This document shows, piece after piece, positions 18,382-27,700 of a DNA stretch of 64,000 nucleotides (its first letter is position 1; each line of letters begins with the position of its first letter). The notes under the pieces were generated by a model that saw only the letters and a list, made by a program, of their open reading frames with translations, was not told where the DNA came from and ran no database searches. The translations under genes were made by a program, and so were the position numbers. Source of the stretch: UBA6215 sp964484255 (GTDB taxonomy: Bacteria > Omnitrophota > Gorgyraeia > Pluralincolimonadales > Pluralincolimonadaceae); assembly GCA_964484255.1 (NCBI GenBank), contig CAZAEH010000005.1, forward strand, positions 1-64,000, in the 5' to 3' direction.

Positions 18382-19230
18382 ATGAACATATTCAAGACGG
18401 TTTTCTTCCTGAGCCTCCTTACACTGCTTCTGATTTTCGTCGGCGGGATGATAGGAGGCAAACAAGGCATGATAATAGCTTTTGTTTTTGCCCTGGTGAT
18501 GAATTTTGTGTCATATTGGTTCTCTGATAAGATCGTCCTGGCCATGTACCGGGCTAAAGAGGTGGACAGGAAAGAATACCCTAAACTTGCCATGATAGTC
18601 TCAAACCTCTCCACGAAAGCCGGTTTACCTGTACCCAGGCTTTATATGATCCCTATGCAGACCCCAAATGCCTTTGCTACGGGCAGGGACCCTTCCCACG
18701 CAGCAGTAGCGGTAACATCAGGCATCATGGACATCCTTTCCGACGATGAACTCGAAGGAGTGATATCTCACGAGCTTTCCCACGTCAGGAACAGGGATAC
18801 TCTGTTAATGACGCTTGTCGCCACTATTGCAGGCGCCATATACATGCTCTCTAATATGGCCAGATGGGCAATGATATTAGGCGGAAGGGATGACGACAGG
18901 GAAGGAGGCAACGTATTCGGTATGCTCATAATAGCGATACTTGCTCCTATAGTAGCGACCCTTATCCAGCTGGCCATATCGCGCTCACGCGAATACATGG
19001 CGGATGAATCCGGCGCGGGCATCAGCGGAAGGCCTCTTTCGCTTGCCAATGCCCTTAGAAAGTTACATCAATATTCAAAACAGGTCCCGATGAACGCCAG
19101 CCCTACTACGGCGCACTTGTTTATCGTAAACCCGCTTACGGGCGGGGGGTTGCTCTCCCTTTTCAGCACGCATCCTCCTATAGAGCGCAGGATAGCGCGG
19201 CTGGAAGAATTCGCCATTAGACCGAAATAA
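18382..19230 (+). CDS. htpX: M48 membrane metalloprotease HtpX
   Basis: A 282-residue inner-membrane zinc protease of the HtpX family, which degrades damaged membrane proteins. Two N-terminal membrane segments (about residues 5-22 and 28-46) precede the catalytic motif HELSH at residues 130-134, with the third zinc ligand in SREYMADESG. Two further hydrophobic segments flank the glycine-rich insert around residues 145-200. Length is typical. It is the second envelope quality-control protease in this operon after htrA. Confidence 0.95.
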   Translation: MNIFKTVFFLSLLTLLLIFVGGMIGGKQGMIIAFVFALVMNFVSYWFSDKIVLAMYRAKEVDRKEYPKLAMIVSNLSTKAGLPVPRLYMIPMQTPNAFATGRDPSHAAVAVTSGIMDILSDDELEGVISHELSHVRNRDTLLMTLVATIAGAIYMLSNMARWAMILGGRDDDREGGNVFGMLIIAILAPIVATLIQLAISRSREYMADESGAGISGRPLSLANALRKLHQYSKQVPMNASPTTAHLFIVNPLTGGGLLSLFSTHPPIERRIARLEEFAIRPK

Positions 19231-19231
19231 G

Positions 19232-21205
19232 ATGATCCTGCCGAGCGGTCTGTTCGCCAACAAGGACCCCTTCGCAGAAGAAGGGATCTCCTGTGCCCTC
19301 ATTTTTGGAAAGAGCGGAGTACTTTCAAAATCTTTCAGGGATTACGAGTTCAGGCCGCAGCAGAAGGAGATGGCCGAATCTGTGGAAAGGGCGATCCGGG
19401 CAGGCCGCCATCTTATTGTCGAAGCCGGTACCGGGGTCGGAAAATCGTTCGCATATCTTGTGCCGGCAGCTGATTTCGCGATAAACTCACGCAGGAAAAC
19501 CGTCATATCCACCGATACCATCAGCCTGCAGGAACAGCTTGTAAGAAAAGACCTTCCTCTTGTCTCGAAGATATTGCCGGGTGAATTTAAGTTCTGCCTG
19601 GTTAAGGGCCGGTCCAATTATCTTTGCTTGAGGAGGCTCAACAGGGTCTTCTCATCAAAAAATGACCTCTTCGATTCAAAACAAGAGGTCGGGGAGATGG
19701 GTAATATACTCGCGTGGTCGAAGGTCACCACTGACGGCTCCATATCGGACTTTTCTGCTGAGCCCTCGCGCAAGGTATGGGAAAAGGTATGTTGCGAACA
19801 CGATACCTGCCTGGGCAAGAAATGCCCGTACAGGAACGAATGTTTCCTGATGCAGGCCCGCCGGAACATGCAGGAATCCGACCTGATAGTCGTGAACCAT
19901 CACCTGTTCTTCTCCGACTTGGCCCTGCGCAAATCCGATTGGGCCCTGCTGCCTGATTATTCGTGCGTGATATTAGATGAAGCCCATACGATCGAGGACG
20001 TTGCGACAGAACACCTGGGCTTTGAGGTCTCCAATTACAAAGTAAAATATCTGTTGGATTCCCTTTATAACCCGTCAAAAAGGAAAGGGTTCCTTGCATC
20101 GATAAAGGATAACTCGCTTAAAAGGACGGTAGCTGATGTCCGCGAAGCTTCGGAAAACTTCTTCGCGGATATCACGGATTGGCTTGGCGCCGACGGCATA
20201 AAGAGGGTAAGGGAACCGGGTTTTATAGAAGATACGCTATCCGTCCCCATGAAAGAACTTTACGGAAGCCTTAAAAATGCCGTGAAAGGTTCCCGCTCCA
20301 AGGATGAAGAACTGGATTTCAGATATTACATGAATAGGCTGGAAGGATTATCCCAGGCCCTGGAAATCTTCATGGACCAGAAGTTGGGGGATTACGTATA
20401 TTGGTCCGAAGTATCGGGCGGCAGGTCCCGCAGGGCGGCACTCGATTGTGCGCCGGTCAATATAGCCACGGCTTTAAGGGAAAGCCTTTTCTCAAGGATA
20501 GGGACCGTGATCCTTACAAGCGCCACCCTGTCAACAGAAGGGAATTTTGAATATATAAAAGGCAGACTCGGCCTCGATAAGTGCTCGGAAAAACTCCTCG
20601 GTTCACCGTTCGATTATGAGAATAATGTAAAGATATACATTCCCAGGAACATGCCGGACCCTAACGATTATGCAAAATACAAGACGGAAGCCGTAGCCAG
20701 GATAAAAGACTATGTATCAAGGACTGAAGGCAGGGCGTTCGTCCTTTTTACCAGTTACAAGTTCATGGACGATGCCTATAATGAGACATCTGCTTTTTTT
20801 GAGAAGATGGGCATCCCAATACTTAAACAGGGTGCCGGTTTGCCAAGGATGAAGATGCTGGAGGCCTTCAAGCGGGATAAGGGCTCCGTGATATTCGGGG
20901 TGGATTCTTTCTGGACGGGCGTAGATGTGCCCGGGGAAGCCCTCAGCAACGTAATAATAACAAAGTTGCCTTTTGCCGTGCCTGACCATCCCATATCTGA
21001 AGCCAGGATGGAAAGGATAAGAGAGGCGGGGGGAGATCCCTTTAATATGTACAGCCTGCCACAGGCGATACTCAAGCTCAAACAGGGATTCGGAAGGCTT
21101 ATCCGCACGAAGCTCGATACCGGTATGGTGGTCATACTTGACAGCAGGATACTTCATAAACCTTACGGAAGAAAGTTTTGTCGGCGCTGCCTAATTGTGA
21201 GATAA
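19232..21205 (+). CDS. dinG: DinG-type ATP-dependent helicase (3' frameshift suspected)
   Basis: A superfamily 2 helicase of the DinG/XPD group, unwinding DNA or R-loops 5' to 3'. Walker A is EAGTGVGKS (residues 64-72), the DEAH box is VILDEAHTIED, and a four-cysteine iron-sulfur cluster region lies near bases 19790-19850 (CCEHDTC, KKCPYRNEC). The C-terminal helicase domain includes TSATLS and GVDSFWTGVDVPGE, and GFGRLIR forms the motif VI region. The frame ends in an atypical KFCRRCLIVR. Restoring one T at 21176-21179 gives KFLSALPNCEIIIQ and a stop overlapping the next gene by 4 bases, which is a canonical DinG end. Confidence 0.92.
   Translation: MILPSGLFANKDPFAEEGISCALIFGKSGVLSKSFRDYEFRPQQKEMAESVERAIRAGRHLIVEAGTGVGKSFAYLVPAADFAINSRRKTVISTDTISLQEQLVRKDLPLVSKILPGEFKFCLVKGRSNYLCLRRLNRVFSSKNDLFDSKQEVGEMGNILAWSKVTTDGSISDFSAEPSRKVWEKVCCEHDTCLGKKCPYRNECFLMQARRNMQESDLIVVNHHLFFSDLALRKSDWALLPDYSCVILDEAHTIEDVATEHLGFEVSNYKVKYLLDSLYNPSKRKGFLASIKDNSLKRTVADVREASENFFADITDWLGADGIKRVREPGFIEDTLSVPMKELYGSLKNAVKGSRSKDEELDFRYYMNRLEGLSQALEIFMDQKLGDYVYWSEVSGGRSRRAALDCAPVNIATALRESLFSRIGTVILTSATLSTEGNFEYIKGRLGLDKCSEKLLGSPFDYENNVKIYIPRNMPDPNDYAKYKTEAVARIKDYVSRTEGRAFVLFTSYKFMDDAYNETSAFFEKMGIPILKQGAGLPRMKMLEAFKRDKGSVIFGVDSFWTGVDVPGEALSNVIITKLPFAVPDHPISEARMERIREAGGDPFNMYSLPQAILKLKQGFGRLIRTKLDTGMVVILDSRILHKPYGRKFCRRCLIVR
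21176..21179 (+). other. Probable single-base deletion in a T run at the dinG 3' end
   Basis: One additional T in this TTTT run changes the last codons from KFCRRCLIVR to KFLSALPNCEIIIQ, matching the usual FLxSLP ending of DinG-type helicases, and moves the stop to 21214-21216 so that it overlaps the following ATG as ATGA. That is the junction style of many genes in this operon. It is either an assembly error or a recent natural frameshift. Confidence 0.65.
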
Positions 21206-21212
21206 TAATCCA

Positions 21213-23111
21213 ATGATGAAGAAGCACGGCGGGATAATTATAGGGTTCGTTTGCGCTGTTGTCATAGCCATACCCTACTTTCTGGGCTTTTTTGAGCTTG
21301 CGGAATATCAGGGACTTGATCTCCTGTTCAAGGTACGAGGGCCCAAGCAGGTAAGCCAGGATATAGTTATCGTGGAAATAGACGACAGGGCAATAAACGA
21401 CTTCGGCCGGTGGCCGTGGCCGAGGGGCTATCATGCCGAGTTCCTGGACATGATAGAAGAATTCGAGCCGAAAGCCGTCGTCTTTGATATCCTTTTCAGC
21501 GAAAAGGATGTGGAACATCCTGATGATGATATGCAGCTTGCCGCTATGACGAAGAAGTTGGGTAATGTATTCTTCGCCTCGTTCTTTGACTTAAGCAGTG
21601 ATAAAGTCGCCAGGAGAAAAAACCTGAGGGCCCACAAGGAAACCATACCTTTCAAGATGTTGGCGGATAACGCCAGGGGATTCGGTTTCGTGAATATACT
21701 GGTGGAACCCGACGGGAAGGTAAGGAAGATACCTCTTTTCATCTCGCGTGACGGCCAGCTCAAACCCTCAATAGATCTTCTTGCCGCCTCATACTTCATG
21801 GAATTGGATCCTTTCAAGCTATATGCCCCGACTGACGGAAAAGGGTTCATGTGGATCAATTACCCCGGGCCTTTCAACCTTTTCAAGAAAATATCCTTCT
21901 CAGATATACCTATTTCCATAGACCAGCTTGAAAAAGGGGAGAAACCCGTTATAGACCTTAATATACTCAAGGGAAAAATAGTCCTCGTTGGCTTAACCTC
22001 TACAGCCTCGGAGGATTACTGGTCGACATCTTTCTCGTCCTTATACCCCGGGGTAGGCATAAGAGCAAGCTCTATCGATACCATGCTCAGGAAAGATTAT
22101 CTTTACCGCATATTCGTCCCGGAGGTATGTCTTATCATCATAGCCATAGGCCTGGCATTCGGCATGGTACTACCAAGGCGCACTCCCATGCAGGGACTCG
22201 CCTTCTTCTTTGTGATCATTTCGGGAGTGGCTGCCCTGGCAATAATAGATTTTGCGTTTTTTAACATCTGGATGGATTTTGTGTCTATAATTATCCTTTG
22301 TTTCATAGCCTACCCCGCTATCACCTTGAACCAGTTCATAATAACCCGGTTCGAAAAAGGCATGATCGAAAAAGAACTCCAGATCGCCAGCCGTATACAG
22401 CAGTCCATATTGCCGCAGGGCCTGCCGCAGGTCCCAGGAGTGGAAGTCGGTGTCAAATGCATGCCTGCGAAACATGTAGGAGGGGATTTTTACGATTTTA
22501 TCAAACTGTTCTATGATTTTGTAAAATTGAAAGAGGACAGGCTGGGGGTGGTAATAGGCGATGTCTCGGGCAAGGGCGTCCCCGCCGCTCTTTTTATGGC
22601 AAAATCCATGGCGGATTTCAGGGGCATTTCCCATAATTATAACGAAACCGACCGGGCCCTTTCCGCCATAAACGACAGGCTTACGGAGGAAGGTGTTTCG
22701 GGCATGTTCGTGACCATGCAGTACCTGATCTATAAACCCCAGGAACGCAAGATAGAATACTCTAACGGAGGGCATAACCCATTGGTAAAAGTGGATGCCA
22801 TGGGCAATGCCTGCCTCTTGACCCAATCTGTGGGTACCCCTATAGGGATAATACCGGGCTCTGATTTTATCTCCGATGAATTTCCTGTAACGGCTGGAGA
22901 ACTTTTTCTGATGTATACTGACGGCATTTCCGAAGCAAGGGACAAGAATGGCAAGGAGTTTGGCGAAGACAGGATACTGGAAAGCGCCAAAAAATACAGG
23001 GATGGCAAAGCGCAGGAGATCGCGGATAAAATAGTCGCGGATGTCGTGGAATTCAGCAGGGGAATGCCTCAGCACGACGATATGACGGTGATAGCTATCA
23101 AGATTTTATAG
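21213..23111 (+). CDS. CHASE2-domain membrane SpoIIE-type serine phosphatase
   Basis: A 632-residue membrane sensor-effector. A transmembrane anchor (about residues 7-26) is followed by an extracytoplasmic CHASE2 domain (about 30-295), three membrane helices (303-320, 326-346, 353-375) and a cytoplasmic PP2C/SpoIIE phosphatase (about 385-632). Metal-binding and core motifs are intact: HVGGDFYDF, GDVSGKGVPAAL, YSNGGHNPLV, YTDGISEARD and QHDDMTVIAI. Enzymes of this type usually dephosphorylate anti-sigma-factor antagonists; no such partner or anti-sigma kinase is in the window. It ends the recA run and lies directly upstream of the TPR-barrel/FecR genes. The signal sensed is unknown. Confidence 0.9.
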   Translation: MMKKHGGIIIGFVCAVVIAIPYFLGFFELAEYQGLDLLFKVRGPKQVSQDIVIVEIDDRAINDFGRWPWPRGYHAEFLDMIEEFEPKAVVFDILFSEKDVEHPDDDMQLAAMTKKLGNVFFASFFDLSSDKVARRKNLRAHKETIPFKMLADNARGFGFVNILVEPDGKVRKIPLFISRDGQLKPSIDLLAASYFMELDPFKLYAPTDGKGFMWINYPGPFNLFKKISFSDIPISIDQLEKGEKPVIDLNILKGKIVLVGLTSTASEDYWSTSFSSLYPGVGIRASSIDTMLRKDYLYRIFVPEVCLIIIAIGLAFGMVLPRRTPMQGLAFFFVIISGVAALAIIDFAFFNIWMDFVSIIILCFIAYPAITLNQFIITRFEKGMIEKELQIASRIQQSILPQGLPQVPGVEVGVKCMPAKHVGGDFYDFIKLFYDFVKLKEDRLGVVIGDVSGKGVPAALFMAKSMADFRGISHNYNETDRALSAINDRLTEEGVSGMFVTMQYLIYKPQERKIEYSNGGHNPLVKVDAMGNACLLTQSVGTPIGIIPGSDFISDEFPVTAGELFLMYTDGISEARDKNGKEFGEDRILESAKKYRDGKAQEIADKIVADVVEFSRGMPQHDDMTVIAIKIL

Positions 23112-23134
23112 AATGATCGCGATCTTATTTTATC

Positions 23135-23163
23135 TTGACATAACAGCTTTTAAATGTTAAACT
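23135..23163 (+). promoter_or_regulatory. Promoter for the TPR-barrel/FecR unit
   Basis: A perfect TTGACA at 23135-23140 is followed after 17 bases by TAAACT at 23158-23163, preceded by an extended -10 TG (23155-23156). It lies in the 125-base gap between the CHASE2 phosphatase and the TPR-barrel gene. The trpB promoter at 30461-30489 has the same -10, spacer and extended TG. Confidence 0.65.
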
Positions 23164-23236
23164 TATCTCAATGTAGATCAAACTTCTGACACCTTCTTTA
23201 AAAACAAACCTTAGTTAACCAAAAAGGGGTTCCGTA

Positions 23237-24751
23237 ATGCCGGTAAGGTCCAAATCTGCAGTGGCGGTATTGGTAATATTGTCAGCGGTTTTTCTTATCC
23301 CTCTACAGCAAGCTCGATCAGATACAAACCCGGATATCGAACAAGGTGTAACTCTTTACAGGCAGGAAAATTACGATGAAGCGGCGGTTGTCCTGCGAAA
23401 AGCCAGGAAAGAGGATCCAAGCTCCTCGCTTGCAGCCTATTATCTCGGGATCACCTATAAACAACTGCAGGACTACAGACAGGCAAAGACCCAGCTCATA
23501 GATGCGGTCACCATTACCCCCCGCATTAAAGAAGCCCTGGTAGAGCTCATCGATGTCCTCTACCAGCTGGGAGACCTTAAAGAAGCTAAAGAGTACATCG
23601 AGATCGCCGAGAGGGAAAACATAAAACCCGCTCAAGTGGCTTTCCTCAAAGGCCTCGTGCTGTTAAAGGACGGCAAGACCTCGGATGCCATAACTGCCTT
23701 TGAACAGGCGAAGGGGTTTGATAATTCTTTGACCCAGGCCGCAGATTACCAAATTGGCATTGCCAACCTGAAAGAGAAGAATTATAAGGATGCGAAGAAG
23801 GTTTTTCAAGAAATAATAATCCTGGACCCGAATTCCGATTTAGCAGGGTTATCGTATGAATACATGGATGCATTAAAGCGGAAAGAAGAAGCCGAGAGGC
23901 CGTTCAGGGCCACGCTTAATGTATCGGGCCAATACGATACGAACGTCCTCCTTAAACCCGGCGATGACACTGTGGCTACCGGCATTACCGACGAAAGCGA
24001 TTGGCGGGAAGTGACAAATTTCATGGGACAGTATAAGCAGAAATTCGGAGAGAATTTCGGCATAGACAGCCAGTATTCGATGTATTGGGCCCACCAGAAC
24101 AAGATAGGCGCTTACGATGTCCTTAGCCATACCGTGACAGTCACCCCAAATTATTACATAAAGAACGGTACGATAGGCCTGGCTACGGGTTACAACTATA
24201 CGGACGTGGGTGAATCAAAATACATGACGACTATCACGGCCAGCCCTCTCGTGAATTATATTATCGGTAATAACCATATGCTCCAGGCTAATTTCAAATA
24301 TCAGAAAAAGGACTTCGCCAGGGACCCGTTCATACAGGATGAGGACAGGAACTCGAACGATTATGGCGGCGGGTTAGGTTATTACTTTTTCTTTGCGCAG
24401 AACAAGGGTTTCTTTGGGCTCCACTACGGGCTCAACAAGGAGGATACTAAAGGGCGGAATTGGGAATATCTCGGCAACAGGATAACTGCTACTGCGCTTA
24501 TCCCGTTCCTTAAAAAATTCAGGCTCAGCCTGGCGGGCGACGTGTTCCTCCAGGATTTTTCGAATACGAACACCATATTTAACGTCGACCGAAATGACGA
24601 GACATATACGGCATCTTCCATGCTCGGCTATACATTCTGGAAGGAAGCCGAATTGCAGTTCAGGTATACATACGTAAAGGACCATTCAAATATAAAAGTG
24701 TACGATTACGACAGAAGCATTTACAGTATAGGCATAGAATATAAATTTTAA
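23237..24751 (+). CDS. TPR plus outer-membrane beta-barrel protein, Slam-like layout
   Basis: A 504-residue exported protein. A signal peptide (about residues 1-28) precedes several tetratricopeptide repeats (about 33-205), which face the periplasm in this type of protein. The C-terminal half (about 225-504) consists of alternating amphipathic strands, begins with the motif GQYDTNVLL, and ends in an aromatic-terminated strand (GIEYKF), as outer-membrane barrels do. TPR plus a barrel opening with a YDSNV-like motif resembles DUF560/Slam translocators, which move cargo proteins to the cell surface; this resemblance is from memory and not searched. It is 17 bases upstream of the giant FecR protein, a possible cargo. 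It could instead be a structural porin-like protein. Confidence 0.7.
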   Translation: MPVRSKSAVAVLVILSAVFLIPLQQARSDTNPDIEQGVTLYRQENYDEAAVVLRKARKEDPSSSLAAYYLGITYKQLQDYRQAKTQLIDAVTITPRIKEALVELIDVLYQLGDLKEAKEYIEIAERENIKPAQVAFLKGLVLLKDGKTSDAITAFEQAKGFDNSLTQAADYQIGIANLKEKNYKDAKKVFQEIIILDPNSDLAGLSYEYMDALKRKEEAERPFRATLNVSGQYDTNVLLKPGDDTVATGITDESDWREVTNFMGQYKQKFGENFGIDSQYSMYWAHQNKIGAYDVLSHTVTVTPNYYIKNGTIGLATGYNYTDVGESKYMTTITASPLVNYIIGNNHMLQANFKYQKKDFARDPFIQDEDRNSNDYGGGLGYYFFFAQNKGFFGLHYGLNKEDTKGRNWEYLGNRITATALIPFLKKFRLSLAGDVFLQDFSNTNTIFNVDRNDETYTASSMLGYTFWKEAELQFRYTYVKDHSNIKVYDYDRSIYSIGIEYKF

Positions 24752-24768
24752 CGGAGGAAACGCTTAAA

Positions 24769-27700
24769 ATGAAAAAATTCGCCCTGAAATCCCCGGCCTT
24801 GGCGTTGCTGCTTATAACTATACTATTTTCCGCCCCCGCGGTTCCTGCGGCCAGCGCTGAACCTGTCGGCACGATATCCGCCGTCGAAGGCCGAGTTGAC
24901 CTTTTGAAATCGGGGAACAGCGAGTTCTTCGATGTTAAATCTGGGGTCAGCGTCTCTGCCGGAGATACGCTCAGGACAAAGAGCGGTTCGAAGGCCGAGA
25001 TAGCCTTTATGGACAAGACGATAGTGCGTCTTTCGGACAGCACTTTACTGGAGATCAAAGATTATGTAATAGATCCCAATGGCAACAGGTCCGGCGCTAA
25101 CCTTTTCCTCGGCAGGGGCAAGATAAGGGCTGTCGTATCAAGATCCGGTAACGGCAACTTCCTTGTAACCACCCCTAATGCACTGGGAAGCGTAAAAGGA
25201 ACAGACATAGTGGCGGTATACCAAAGGTCTTCGACCTCCCTCGCGGTCCTTGATGGAAAACTTTCAGCCGCAAATGTGTCTGCCCCAGGAGATACGGTCG
25301 ACATAAAGAGCGGTCAGTCATCCATCATATCAGGGGAATCTGAACCGACTGCTCCCAGGGCCCTGTTATCAATGGAAATAAAGGCACACGAATCCGATAC
25401 GAACGTGCCAAAAGCAACTGCAGTTGCCGCCAGCCCGGCGCAGGAAAGGATGTCTGCGGAAGGTTATAATGCCCCAGGCGCCATGAAGGCCGTTGTCATA
25501 AAGTTAGCCGGAAGCGTCAAGATAAAGAACCGAGGGTCGATAACCTGGCACGATGCTAAAATGAATGAAGTCCTTACCGCAGGGGACACCATAGAGACAA
25601 AGGATAAGGGGAAGATAGAAATAAGACTGGAAAACGGCAATGTCGTAACGCTCCAGCAGAACTCGAACCTTATTCTTGAAAAACTGTCCTCGGACAATAA
25701 GACAGGCGATTATGAGAACCTGCTGGAATCAAAAAGCGGTAAATTAAGGGCCCAGGTCCAGAAGATAAAAGGTAATTCAAAGTTTGAAATAAAGACACCT
25801 AACGCAGTTGCGTGCGTCCGCGGAACGATAATGTATTTGAACATATTACCCAACCTTACCAATTCGTATTTTGAAGAGGGCAACGGAGTGTTGCGCAGCC
25901 TCATATCCAATACGGTAAAAGACGTGCCCCTCGGTACCGGTGCCTCGGCCGACAATGCAGGAAACGTTTCCGATCCGACCCCTCCGAACGATAACCAAAT
26001 GTCAGAATGGCACCAGGGTTGGGATGTAAGTGATAGCGGAGAAGGATATTCAAGCCCTTCCGGCGACTTGGGTCAGGACCGCGGTTCGGATGAGGGCGAT
26101 GATACAGGGTTCCAAAATAAAGTATTTGATGAAAAACCGGTCACGGAAATCATAAACACGACGGAAGAGAACGGGGACGGTGACCAGGGCGCAGGCGAAG
26201 AGGAGACCCCTGAAATAGATTATTATATTACCGGCACCGCAACCGGCAGTTTCGGTTTTGTTGAAGCTTATGACAACAACAGCTTTGACGCGTATTTATC
26301 GAGCGAGACAGTATTGTCCTCCGCATGGTCGGGATCGTTCAATCTTTCCGTCGACGGTGAGTTCTCGAGCCCCGGGTACAGGATATTTGAAGGCGACGTG
26401 TCAGCGGAAAGTATAGACGGCGGCGCGGCTTTCGGGTGGGTTGGGGGCATATTCCACAGCTGGGAAGGGATATTGTCAACGATATATATAGATCCCAGCG
26501 GGAGGGCAGGTACGCTTTTTGGCTATCTATCCGGTACTAACACTATAAACGAAGGGCAGGAATGGTATTACGGCGACTTTTCGGGAAACGGTGATATTTA
26601 CGTAATACCGATGGCCCAACTCGAGACCGGTGTTGAATATCCTGTGGAATACGGGGGCGGTTACGGCAACCTTTGGCTGTCTTTTGGCGAGAACGGCGGG
26701 TTTAACGTGGATTTTGACAGACAGATGGCAAGGATAGTGGGGCAGAACTGGGGAATATGGAGGGATGCTTATTACGGAGGATACTATAATCCTGAAGGGC
26801 TTGCCGAATGGTTCGGGAATGCCGGCGGTTATTATGGCGATGACGGCTATTTCTTCGCTACCGCAGAAGGTATCGATGACCTTGACGGAGGATTAAGGAT
26901 CGATATCATAGGTACATACCTGGACACTCATACGCTGGGCGCCTATTACGGATCCATACTTGCCGAAACATACGCAGAGGGGATGGTTGAGGGCGTTGGG
27001 CTCGGAGGATACGCGGAAGAACCGCTCGCGTTCAGCGGCAATTGGGGAAGCGATGGCTGGGGCCTTTATTACGATTGCGGAGAATGCTGCCTTACTTGGG
27101 CAGGTGAAAAGTACGGCCTCATAGGTTCCCCGACAGTAGAATGGTGGAATGAAGCTTCTTTTCCTGTAGTCGCCATGGGGGAATCTTACTGCTACGATTA
27201 TCGGAATACGCCTTTGCTTTGGGTCACACCTATCGGCAGCTATAACGCGGACAACGAGGACTATACCTCGCTTGACGGTTCGGCTTTCTGGGGGATCAGC
27301 ACCGGTATCTGGAAAGACGGCCTTATGTCCAACGGGAAAGTAGTCGCTTTCTATGTCACGCCGGAGGGGACCGTTGGGTTGCTGAAAGGTGATCTTAGCG
27401 GTGTTTACGATCCGGAAATATGCATGTGGATGGCAGAAGGTGAACTTTCTCCTGAAGCAAAAGACTCCTCTTTAATAGACCCTGCCTCACTCTATGAAAG
27501 CATAACCGAATACCGGCTCCATAACCTTTGCATGGGCGGATCTGTCGGTGGATCAGCCTTATACGGATATACTACATATGGCGTATCCTATGCAATTGAT
27601 GACGGATCGTGGGGCATATATGAGTTCGACGGCGGCGGTTATTACAACGGCGGAGAATGGGCGCAAACGAACGAGAACGGCCTTGCCTTCGGTTACATGG

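Noticed and set aside
24880..25850. Iron-citrate type FecR anti-sigma regulation
   Set aside because: There is no FecI-type sigma factor or TonB receptor nearby, no N-terminal anti-sigma segment, and two FecR folds in an exported giant protein point to a structural use.
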